Shown: positions 12,411 through 23,400 of the stretch, piece after piece | Numbering within the stretch: position 1 is the first letter of the stretch | Layout of the letters: every line of letters begins with the position of its first letter | Assembly: GCA_959347315.1 (NCBI GenBank) | Contig: OY365807.1 | Coordinates: 10,393,652-10,457,651, forward strand | Length of the DNA: 64,000 nucleotides | Source: Bimastos eiseni | Lineage: Eukaryota > Annelida > Clitellata > Crassiclitellata > Lumbricidae | Direction of reading: 5' to 3' | The notes under the pieces: model-generated | Told to the model about the DNA's origin: nothing | The model's input: the letters and a program-made list of their open reading frames with translations, nothing else | Databases searched by the model: none | Program-made: the position numbers and the translations under genes

Positions 12411-14183
12411 ATGACTGATGAACACAGACACCATGTGTGGGTGTGGGTACACATATATATACACCCACATATAGTCATACAGATATATGTATATACATGG
12501 TATATATTTAGGAGTTATATATGTGCATATATAAATATGTATATATTTTATATATGTATTTGTGTGCATTGCACTCAAGAACTGACAGTTGTTTTCATAA
12601 CACTAGTGTTTTTATCAAACTTTTCTGTTATGTGGAAGGGTCCGTTGTCTAACAGCTGATGCTAGATTTAGTTTGGGATCGTCATCCACATAAGGAAGGG
12701 CATCCACAAAATATAATCAACTTTGAATCAATCCCTCCTTACCACTTGTCCATGCATTGCATTACCATCCCTATGTGAACATCTGCGATCTGGCAGAGGC
12801 CTATAGCATATAAGGCTGGCCAGTTGATGTTGCAGGGTTGACTTAAGGAGTAGTTGGAACAAAAGGACTCTAACGATGACTGAAGTTGGTGGCACAAGCT
12901 GAATATAATGGTGTGTAAAACTTAGATGGGGTCATCCTAATTGGACATAACCCCTGTCCCTTCCCCCCCTTGTCACAATATGGTGAATAGTCCATATCCT
13001 GGTTTAGGGTGTGTACTATGGGTGTAAAAATCTATTTGGGCTGCCATGAAAAGCATTGTTCACAGCATTCACCCAGTCTGTAGAAATTATTTTGAATGTG
13101 AGTAGAAAGTAGATGGGACAGTTGGTGGTGGCTGTGGTATAGTGTAGTGCAACATTAATGGGTTGGTTTTAAAGTACAAGTGTCAGTTTGCGGTGGAATA
13201 CAGTTTTGTAAATTGTTTCTTTTGTAAGTTTTTTCGGTTGTATTGGCATCTGACTGACATTGGCGTTCATAGTTGATCTTGTCTGAAGATGACCCGTGTT
13301 TGAGGATTTATCAGAGAATTATGTTTAGGCAAAACATCATCACAGTGCAGTAAATCACTTCTAAATGTGTTTAGGCAAAACATCATCACAGTGCAGTAAA
13401 CCACTTCTAAATGTGTTTAGGCAAAACATCATCACAGTGCAGTAAACCACTTCTAAATGTGTTTAGGCAAAACATCATCACAGTGCAGTAAACCACTTCT
13501 AAATGTGTTAGATGGTCATGTGAGGTTCTAAAGGTGCCATATAAATAGCATATGCATCGTCATAAAACAGAGGAGTAGGCATGAGTGAACTAATGCAAAT
13601 TGGATACACTGTGCACAAAGCTAATAGCCTGAGCAAACTGCAGTACTAGAAGTCACTGTGATAGCTGGTGTACAATGTATTGACACAACACTAAATCTTC
13701 AGCATTCAAAATTATGGAATGTGAATCAGCAGCAACAACAATTTGTAGTTATTTACAACAAAGAAGCAAGTTAGAAACAGGTATACAAGTCTGTACAATA
13801 CCAAATGCCCTGAGACATAAAATCTTAAAAAATCACCTGAACTTAATTGAGATTACATTTTTAATGTGCAAGACTTTTAACATGGCTACAAAGGCAAACG
13901 ACATCACTACAGTATTATTTTTATTTAGCAGACTGGATACATCTGAATTCTTGCTAAATTGATACTTTAGGCTCAACTGCATCACAGATCATTATTACAT
14001 TTGTAATTCTTTTACAGGTCTGCTGTTGCATTAAGTAACAAATAAAAACTAATAACAAACAGTTAAATTGCTGGATAATCATGTTCACTGAATGCTTAAT
14101 TTCCATGCAGTTAATTAAAGCAATTGCCAAAAGGCTCACTAGAAGAGTATTTTATTCACGAACAAATTACACAATAATAGACA
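12411..14183. other. 3' flank of hnRNP U-like gene / convergent intergenic region
   Basis: Begins with the 3' UTR of the hnRNP U-like gene: a TA-rich microsatellite at about 12440-12560, then about 750 bp of unrecognised sequence. It also holds the 46-bp minisatellite at 13322-13510 and an L2-type LINE tail motif (aaggtgccatataaat) near 13530-13545. On the opposite strand a potential poly(A) signal (tttatt on the + strand) at 14149-14154 could end a long 3' UTR of the TXNDC16-like gene. No gene is supported. Confidence 0.55.
13322..13510. repeat. minisatellite, about 4 copies of a 46-bp unit
   Basis: Direct head-to-tail copies start at 13327, 13373, 13419 and 13465, exactly 46 bp apart. Each contains aggcaaaacatcatcacagt and cacttctaaatgtgttt. 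Copies are nearly identical; the first has taaatcac where the others have taaaccac. Uniform spacing with no unique spacers marks a minisatellite. Confidence 0.95.
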
Positions 14184-14191
14184 TCCTAATA

Positions 14192-16152
14192 TAGTGATTC
14201 TCAACCTGTGGGTCGCGACCCGCAAGTGGGTCACAAAGGATACCCAAGTGGGTCGCCAACTTTTCTTTGAAATCGTATTTTTCCACAGAAAAATAATGTC
14301 ACGTGAATTTAATGCGCTATGTTGTCTATAGATCGTTGCCTTGTCAGTGTTGCCATTTTAAACTACGCATACATCTGTGAGACACCTACCGATTGAGGGG
14401 CGCGTTCCCGTCTGTCCAATACATTTGAACTTCAGCATTCACTGTCGCTTATCTCAATACGTGTTTCTTCGATTCTGTATATCTGAGCTCGTGGTAAGCT
14501 TCAAAAATGACAAATGAAGTGCAGAATTAAATATTAAGTAATTATGAGCCTACAATTATTGTGTAGCTAGAACAATGGGGTCTATATAGATCCTGTCCTA
14601 AAATGAATATATTACTTCTGCACATCACTCAGGTTACAGCTGTCTATTGAGTTTTTCATGTGAAGACAACATCAAATACTGAATAGAAATTCTTTAATAC
14701 TTTCTCTTTTGTTAGGCCCATGTATACCTACAGTTGGCTATTTGACTAGCTCAATATAGGTCTAACTGTATGTGAGATCCGAACCCTTGCTCTTGGAGTT
14801 TTAACTCGACACATTATAAGACATTAGACTGTACAGAATACATGTATATCTATTTATTCAAAAACTCTGCAGGATTCCTGTTTATTTTTAGGGAAAGAAA
14901 GATGATACATGTTAAAAAATCAATGTAAATTATTATTATTATTTAAGGTATTCTCTTTTACATTTTTAATAAGTGGAATGCGGTTTCATCGAAGAATACA
15001 ATTCTTAAATTTGCATAAGCCTGGTTAGAGGTTGACTGTAGACATTGATGGTCCTGTCTCCTATCGAGTCAACTCGAACTTCGGAGTTCCCACTGCTCAC
15101 CCAAACCACTTTAACCACTGATATGTGCTCTTGGAGCCCGGGTTCATCAATACGCCGACGGCTCCCAACTGTACTTGACATGCCGTCCATTTGAGGCACT
15201 GACGTGCGTGTTAAAAATCTTGGCAATTGTTCAGCAAGTGCAGATTTGGATGATCTCCAATCGGCTAAGATAGAACCCGGATAAAACTGAATTTATGTGG
15301 CTGGACAAGAGACAAGCGCGTTCGAGGGTTGACAAGGAGGCAATTAAAGCAGCATTTCCTCATTGAAAGGTTCAACGCGCCGTCCGGAACCTGGGAGTTC
15401 TTCTGGATCAAGACCTGTCCTTGGAGGAACATGTCAGTTCCCTGTGCAGGTCTTGCTTTTATCAATTGCGCCAGATTTGAGTCATTCGGCGAAATCTGTC
15501 AATTGACGCAGCTATAACTCTTAATTTTCCACTCCTTCGCGCTGACTCGCCTGGACTGGTGCAATGGTGTCCGTGTGGGTCTGCCAAAGTTCCGGATAAC
15601 ACGGCTTCAATCCATTCTCAACTGCGCCACTCGAGTCGTTGCCAAGCTGCCAAAAATTCGCATATTTCAAGCTATATGCGTGACAAACTGCACTTGCTCC
15701 CGGTTGAGGATAGGATCACATTCAAGATCATCCTCATGGGACGGACATCGGTGGTCGGCAAGGCTCAAGAGTACATCAGAGGGCTCTGTCTTCCCGTCTC
15801 CAGCCAGCCAGGTCGTTGATCCTTGCGTGCTGCGGCTCGTGGGGACTTGATGGTCACCGATCCGGACAAACCGTGCCTTCTCATGCATTGAACCATCATA
15901 CTGGAACGCTCTTCCATTACAACTTCGCAACATTGCACTGCTTGCAGCCAACTTTTCTAAATTACTCAACTCGCATTTGTCTAAATCTATTGGGTAGCTA
16001 CGTTTAGCGCCCTCGACAGGTTCTTATAAGGCGCCATGTAAATTGCCTAATAGGGGCCTACATATATACATACATGCTCCCAGATTTTGGAATGGTGGGT
16101 CTCGTTAGGATCTAGATACTGCAAAGTGGGTCAAAAAGGTTGAGAACCGCTG
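14192..16152. mobile_element. hAT-type DNA transposon carrying an L2-like LINE fragment
   Basis: The ends are imperfect terminal inverted repeats. The left begins tagtgattctcaacc followed by tgtgggtcgcgaccc; the right end read on the - strand begins cagcggttctcaacc followed by tttttgaccc. This end sequence is typical of hAT elements of the Charlie type. The flanking 8 bp are tcctaata (14184-14191) and ccctaata (16153-16160), a 7/8 match to an 8-bp hAT target duplication. The left arm repeats aagtgggtc motifs mirrored on the right. No transposase frame remains. The interior from about 15030 to 16047 is a non-LTR retrotransposon fragment, so the element is dead and composite. Confidence 0.88.
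15030..16047 (+). mobile_element. L2-like LINE reverse transcriptase relic
   Basis: Reading across several frameshifts and stops gives the order expected of the C-terminal half of an L2/CR1-type reverse transcriptase: a YADGSQLYL catalytic-box remnant (normally YADD), IWMISNRL, then a KTEFMWL-like strand, NLGVLLDQDLSLEEHV, GLPKFRITRLQSILNCATRV, and the late domain LHLLPVEDRITFKI. It closes with aaggcgccatgtaaattgcc, a 3' end motif that recurs elsewhere in the window. The 5' part is missing and the frame is broken many times, so it is not functional. It lies wholly within the hAT-type element. Confidence 0.88.
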
Positions 16153-16160
16153 CCCTAATA

Positions 16161-17159
16161 CACCTGTAACATGATTAAAGGACAACTTTAATACTCAGTA
16201 ACAAGCTACACATGTAAAGAAAGCCTTTGGAACAGAACAAATCAGCCCCTTAAAGGCAACCGTGGGTACAAGTGTTGGCAACTTCATTTTTTTAGCCTTG
16301 GCATATGAGGGTAGGAGGCCAATTCTCTCCCTCCTGGTCTCATCTTCCCATCGTTGGACTGTTGTCTGTGTATATAGCAAAGTCGAGTTGGCTAGAGGTA
16401 CAATCTCTGCCCTGGCAGGGCAAATGTCTGACATTATTAAATAATATTATTGAAGAAATAGCTTTGTCAACATTCACAAAGTTCTTTCTTGCTAAAATGT
16501 AGAATTTGTATTACCATGTACAGACAAGACACAGTAAGAGCTCCAATAACAACATTTAAAATAATTTAAACACAATAATAATGAAAACATAACAAATAAT
16601 TTAAACACAAGATTCTATCAGATGTGCATTTGTTAAACAATAGACAGGTATAAAGTCATGATTAAAATATGCCCATCTTTACAGGAGTAACAGCAAAGCT
16701 TCTGAAAGGTAAAATGTTTGCTATACAAATGTATACACTTAATTCCTACACAAGTACTTTGAGAGCTTTAAAAGTACTGGAATGTTTAATATTGAATGCA
16801 TTTTGAATGCATACGAGAGTTTGTGACAATTGAAAAGTAAAAAATAGGAATATCAGACAATTATTTTCATTACTGACAACTTATCTAATGTGTGCGAGAA
16901 TGATAGCTAAACTATGATAAAATCTTACAACATTCATCAAAAGTTAACAACAGTAATGGAATATATGTGAAATACAGTAGCCACTTACTAACTTATGCTG
17001 ACCCACACCGATAGAGATGTCTACACATGCTAATATCTCTTAACACTTGTTGCTATTCATTACTTGCCTACACTGAGTAACAACTTGACGTTAACAACCT
17101 TTAACATCTGTCAACACATACTAACGTCTGTCAACATTCGTTAATATTCGTTAACCATT
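16161..17159 (-). other. intergenic region / probable 3' UTR of the TXNDC16-like gene
   Basis: AT-rich sequence directly downstream of the TXNDC16-like stop codon. At 17090-17155 there is a short degenerate run of taac(a/g)-type repeats. The segment about 16190-16440 has small open frames on both strands but no recognisable domain; I treat it as non-coding. Confidence 0.5.
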
Positions 17160-17426
17160 CTAAAGTTCACTGTGACTTTCAACCATCTTTTTCTTGTCCA
17201 TTTTTGTGGCCATGCCTTTTTCAGATGCTTTCATCTCTTCGTCGGTCATGGACTTTGACTTGGAAATGGACTTTGGGCGACGGTCCTGGTAAAGCCTGGA
17301 ATGCTTTAGCTGTTCCAGTTCTGCCTGGATTTCGTCCTCCAGGTCCTGCTGATCAACTGTAGACGACATTGATGACTGCGTTATGTCCTCATAAAACCCT
17401 ACATCAGAACAGTCAAATGTAAAGAC
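17160..17426 (-). CDS. TXNDC16: terminal exon A of TXNDC16-like gene (Lys-rich tail)
   Basis: Acceptor gatgtgcag is followed by an open phase-0 frame of 88 residues to TAG (17162-17160). It starts VFTFDCSDVGFYED, then carries a predicted helical acidic stretch (DQQDLEDEIQAELEQL) and a basic Lys/Met/Ser-rich tail, ending SHSEL. The last four residues resemble KDEL-type ER retrieval signals but do not fit the strict pattern, whose second position is D, E, N or Q. An ER-retention role is therefore only inferred. Confidence 0.75.
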   Translation of the reverse strand, partial: VFTFDCSDVGFYEDITQSSMSSTVDQQDLEDEIQAELEQLKHSRLYQDRRPKSISKSKSMTDEEMKASEKGMATKMDKKKMVESHSEL

Positions 17427-20400
17427 CTGCACATCACAAATTGTATGTTAAATCTGAATTGGTTAAGGGTAAAATTCGAATTAAATCTTAAGGGGAATCA
17501 GCATTTTGAGATTCATGAAGTGTGTACTTTATAGGACAGGCATACCACAGTAAGCAATGTAGGCCTGATCAGTTTTCTGCAGCTTAAAACCAATAAAATA
17601 ATATTAAAGAATTGCAATAACACAATGTTTACTTTGGGGCCTCGATCACACTTTACTAATTCATGTGTGAATTATTATTCAATGTCGGAATAGCAAATCC
17701 TTGAAATAATTAATATATCATGCCCAAATAAAAATCTCTGCAGTAGTTTTAGAAGGATCATGGTGTAAGTCTTTAATTACATGTCCTCCAACTAAATTAA
17801 CTCATGTTGACGAATAGTTTGTGGCTTGAATAGCGGTGGTAGTTGCAGTGTAACGATACTGTGTGGTAACAAAGCCCTCCTCCTGTATCCAGGCTTGGAA
17901 CTGGCACTTACTGAGTTCTTGCAGCGGCGGCAATGCTCTTTTTATCCATCTTTCAATATTTTATTCAATTGCATTTCTTATCTGTGCTTGCTAGTTGTCA
18001 GCTCGTTGGCCAAATATTTGAATGCTGCTGCGTTGCCGTAGTCGCAGACAAGTTAAATAAACAACCAATCCACTTTCAGAAAAGTGTTTGAATCATGACA
18101 TCATTTTAGAATCAAATTGAATACTGCCATCCGAATGGTCTTCAAATCGAATTTCAAAGCTTTGCAGGTCAAATGTCTGGTGTAAATAAAAAAGTTTGGT
18201 TAGTTAAAATTTCATCCTTAGTCATGATTTTTATGCAATTCAACAGTTTTATGCACATCATACATTTTAATGCTTTAACAAATTTCATGAAAGGCACACG
18301 TTTAGCCAAACAAACACAAGCATATAATTTTACCAAAATTAAAAGTTATATGCAAGTCAAACATTTTATGTAAGTCACAATTTTCTAAAGCCAAATCATT
18401 CAAAGTCAAGCTAGGAACATAGCTGAAGAACACTACCCTGTACACTAAATCATTCAGTGTTAATAATTTTATAGGAACTGAAAAGAGATTAATGTATAAG
18501 CTTAATTATTCAGTACTGCAATACACAATACAATACAACTAGGCATTTATAACATGCTTTAACAAGACAAGTCTTGCACAAAAGCACGTTGTGCTGCGTT
18601 CTCAGTCATAGATCAAGGGAAAAAGGTGTCTTCAGTTTTGACTTGAATAGTGCAACGGATGTGGCTTGGTGGACTAGTTGGGAGACCATTCCATTCCATG
18701 CTAAACCTGGGAACACAGTTAAACAGAGACTAACGCACATCATCCTTGTCGTCGATGCATCGTTAAATAAACTTATCACACACTCAAACAAAAACTACCA
18801 CATAATTCAGATCATTCAGTGTTAAACTAGGAACCTTTTGATAACAAAATACAACCTGCTAAAAGAGGCACATAGCTAAAAAGAAACTAATTGAAATGAC
18901 TCCTTACTAAACTAAGAATGTAGCTGAAGAGAGACCACCCTACCAAGTCCTAGCTCATTGATTTCACGCATGAATGCACGGTCTCCATCTTCCTGGACCC
19001 TGTTGGCTGCATCTTCATCCATCTTCTTTAGGAAGTTATATCCTGGAAGACGAGGTTTCCAAGTGTGTTCTGAGAGTCTCACTAGAAACCATGGCAACAT
19101 AGTTAGCCTCTTCAAATAGAAACAACATGCATTTTAATATTATCATCATATTATAGCACAAGTCATCAATCGATGGTCATGTTTAAAGTGGCCCACAGTT
19201 ATAAATCGTAGTCTGTTGGAGAAGTCTAGCTGCAAAAACAGTAGTCAGGCGATGCTGGTTAAACAAGCTGAAACAGAAGAATCCAAAATTGAGACCAAAC
19301 TGCCACTCAGGTTGTCAGTGTATATCTTGATACCTACATGGAAGCACACAAAACCAAGCTATCATAAAATATTCATATAATGTGCAATTGTCAAATTAAT
19401 TAATTATGTTTAACTCTTAAAAGTCATTCAGTTCATAAGAAATGAGAGAACGACAGAAAAAGCAGAGTTGTGTAAAGCAGAAGAATTTTTTTTTCTTTCT
19501 TCATATATCTTTGATTCAATGCACTTACTTGAAGTCATGATGTCACCACTTCCAATTCCGTTCAGCCAACTCTCGACGGTTTCGCCAATGATGTCACTTT
19601 CATTAAACTGGTGTACTTTACCCTGTGACAACCAATTGCCAATCTCACTGGAAACTTTATGACAATTTATTTTAAATTCCAGTATTTGGGCATTTCTACT
19701 TTCAAATTGCAAACTTTCCCGACATTTGATAATAGCAGCAACCATTTCCATTCACGTCATCCAGTGCTTAAAGTGTAAAAAAAAGTGCCTGGACGCTAGG
19801 GGGAGCCGTCCATAAATGACGTCACGCAATTTTGGACAATTTTTGACCCCTCCTCTTTGTCACACGTCGTCACAAATGCCATGACCCCCAAATATGGCAA
19901 ATTTGTGACCCCTCCCCATAGGCGCGTGAGGTCATTTATGGATGGTCCCAAGTGTCAAAGAGTTAAGAACTGAAGATTGCAAAGGCATAACACCAACATA
20001 AAGTCGACAACAAATGGTTCATGCACTGTGATCCACTGTGTTTGTTAAAATAGAAGTTGGATTGGTGATATTTATGATGCTGGAATAGCAGTTGGATGGG
20101 TGAAAGAAATTCTTCCAAAACAGATGGCAAATGCTATTTAGATGAACATAATGCCTACTGAAATGAAAGTTGGATCATTGAAAAGAATATTTGCCTAAAT
20201 AGAAGTTGAATTGACAAAAATGGTTCTTGCAGAACCATGCAGAAGCTGGATTTGCAGACATTATTATTATAAACCCAACTTCTATTTAACCAAATACAAT
20301 GAGGCAAAAATAGAATTTTTTATCATTTGTTAGGCTTTTTGTCCATCAACCATTATTTAGTCGTCAATTGTTTGTTGGTATAATATCTGTTGTAATTTAA

Positions 20401-23400
20401 AGTGTAGGCTTACAGACTATTGCTTTCCTTCGTGAAATTGTCGACAAAGACCCAGTGGCGCGGGCATCGTTTTGAAAGTTGTGAAAATAAAGTTTAGAAG
20501 CACACAAAGCGCGAAATTTTTTTCCTCCTCCTTTTCCTGTTGATAATAACGTATGCGCATGGAGGAATTGCACTGTTGCATAGACGCTCATGGACAGTGT
20601 CCAGGCTCTGCTGGCCAAATAAGTGGCAGGACGGCGTCCAGCCTCGAAAATAAGTGCCTGGATGCCGTCCATGACCGTCCAGGCACACTTTGAGCCCTGA
20701 CGTCATCTCAATATGCAAATACTTCGCATTAGCTATAGGAGCACATGCCGTATAGAACACTCGTAATTTGGTAGAGCAATACAGAAACTCCAGCCGAAAT
20801 CAAATTTCAATCCCAAGCAAAGTTGGATTGTAAGGTTAGTGTGCTTGCCATAAAAATAAAAATCATGAACTAAGCACACAACCTGTAATAATTTTGTTGC
20901 AGCGCGTATTTCAACAATGCACAAGAACTTACAGTTTCATGGTCAATGAAAAGAAGTTCCTCTTGTTTTGGTTCTTTCACATGATGACAAAGGATCTGTT
21001 TCCCAGCAGATGGCTTGCCAGATTCAGTTGGAGATCTAGGGAAGCAACATAATGTAATGTCATTATATATACGTGTTTGTACATATACAAGTGTGTATTG
21101 TATTGAAACTATACAAGTGTACGTTTGGTGAATGTACGTATATTCAATGTTATTTTTTTGTTCCCAAAACAATAAAAACAGAGATAAATCAGACAGACTG
21201 TAAACAACATGAGTAGATTACAAATATTATTAAGTTAAGTTATTCCAAACAGATGGACCAGCACATTTAAAGACAAACCAGCACATTTAAAGACAAACCA
21301 GCACATTTAAAGACAAACCAGCACATTTAAAGACAAACATTCAAGTGTTGGTCTGGGTAGAACTTCCACAAAGTGAATTTATTATGGCAAGCAAATCACT
21401 AAACATGAAAGTCAGATATATTAGAAAAGTAACCCAAGAAATGTGCTACATAAATAAATGTCCAGCTATAGGTTGACTCACGTGCTCATCCACGCAACAA
21501 TGATGTCCTCCACCTTCCTGTTGGCTGCGAGCGAACTGATCAACTGGAAGAGATTTCCCTCTGCGCTTGGAACGAACAGTATTAAGAACGGTTTCTTCAT
21601 CGAGAAATACACTGGAAAGTTATCCACTTTCAGCTCTGGCTGAGAACAACCCAAAGCAATGCAGTAGTAATGTAGATCTAGCTGACATGGTATCAGAGGC
21701 CTTTGTAAAGACCCATTAATAGTCAGATAACGTGAAATTAATATAACACCAACATATGATTCAAAGGGCATCACTCGATAGCTGCTTTTAAGAATTCTTA
21801 AACGACATTATCATAATTTAAAAAAATTCCTAATCTGCTAATTATTACTAAATTAATAAAGATTAACTAATTGACAAGTCCTCATACCAAAGTGGGCAAC
21901 GTAGCTAGAAAGACGCTCTGAACAAGATCATCGACAGACTCTTCCAGCTTCACTGATCGAATTCGATCCAACTGATTTCCATGCTTCATGACAATGATCA
22001 GTGGAACGCTCAATCCTTCTGACTGAAACCTCAGAATCGGAAAGACAAAAACAACAGTCTCCTTAAAGCATGCATCGCTCAAATGCTAACATGAAATGGT
22101 CTGTGTGATGGATGATAACTTAACTCAGTCTCCTTCATAGCTGTAGAAGTTTAAAAATTAGATTCAGACAGGCACCTCAAAATACTGCTGAGTATGCATG
22201 AAAGAACTCATGATAATAATAATAATGACAATTTGTATGGAGACATAATGCACCCTTACCACTACAAGGACGCCTCACAAACAACTAACAATTAAGCGGG
22301 CTTAGTCGTAAGGAACAAATGAGTCTTAAGCTTGGACTTGAATGAGTCTACTAAGTTGGTTAATCTGATGGCGGGAGGAAGACTGTTTGAAGACTTTTTC
22401 ATGATGTTTGAAACAATGTTCTTCCTTTTCATTTCATGCCTTTAAAGCGTCTAATAACAACTCTACACATATGCCTAACATTGTTCAGGTGAACATAGTT
22501 GTCAAATTTCCAGAATAGATTCACAGAATTGATTAATTAAAGACAAACAATTTAGAGAGATTACAAGATGCCTCGTTAATTATGTTTCTCACAGACTCGT
22601 TCATACTACTTAGCAATTTATGGAGTTGAAGATTTCAAGAGATATACTACAATTTCCTTACGATTTTACAGCAATGTTGTCTGCTACAAGACCACAGACA
22701 AAGCGACCTTGCAACTTCTTTGCAGCCATGTTATAGACGTCCTTGTCTGAAAACGTTAGCAGCAGTGATTGACTATTAAGCCAGTTATCTTTATTAGCAC
22801 AATACAAATGCTCACAATTCAAAGTAACGATGCACAATAAAAAGGAAAAGGGACGAAAGTACAATAAGAGTAAATGGAACAAACAACTGATGCAGTGCAA
22901 TACAACAGCTAATAAAACAAAATCTAATCTACAGCAAAGAAACTAACTGGATATAATCTTATAGAGGTACAGACAGACAGCATCATGTTAAGATCAAAGA
23001 CAAGCTCACAATGCATGCAGTACACAATCATGAGATCACATATAAAAATCATGAAGCATTGGTGTCATTGCCACATCAGCACATGTGAAATGATGAAGCA
23101 TGGACAACTGGGCATCATGATCATACGACCAGAGACAGAACCCAACATAGTGACATCATTGTGGAGGGATCCGATTGGCCAGCTGACGCCACGCCCACTA
23201 AGAGAGCTGAATGGCATTCAGACACTTGGCCATACGAGATGACATCTGGAGATGTAGTGCCCTCTGTGCAAGAACCTTAGGAGTTGTAGCATGTACCTAA
23301 TATAGATGTGTTAGCAAAAGAGCAGTATTAAAATACCTTTTTTTATCTGACAATCATATGATTTTATCAGATTAAAACGATATTCTGAGGTACTGATGTC

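Larger units (their letters stand above)
19762..20699. mobile_element. hAT-type element with 8-bp target duplication and nested repeats
   Basis: Flanked on both sides by an identical 8-bp acgtcatc (19754-19761 and 20700-20707). The ends are inverted: left cagtgcttaaagtgt ... gtgcctggacg, right (other strand) cagggctcaaagtgtgcctggacgg. The length is 938 bp with no transposase frame, so it is non-autonomous. It lies in the TXNDC16-like intron between exons 20933 and 19622 and contains a 149-bp palindromic element (19801-19949) and a copy of the hairpin-unit repeat (20035-20370). Confidence 0.88.

Noticed and set aside
13322..13510. Regular repeat array considered as CRISPR-like
   Set aside because: Units are contiguous with no unique spacers, and the genome is eukaryotic.
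16195..16444. Overlapping open frames on both strands downstream of the hAT-type element
   Set aside because: No recognisable motif, no splice signals, and located in probable 3' UTR.
23180..23300. Possible extra TXNDC16-like exon on the - strand
   Set aside because: The exons at 23643-23507 and 22746-22662 join in phase without it, and its translation does not resemble the family.
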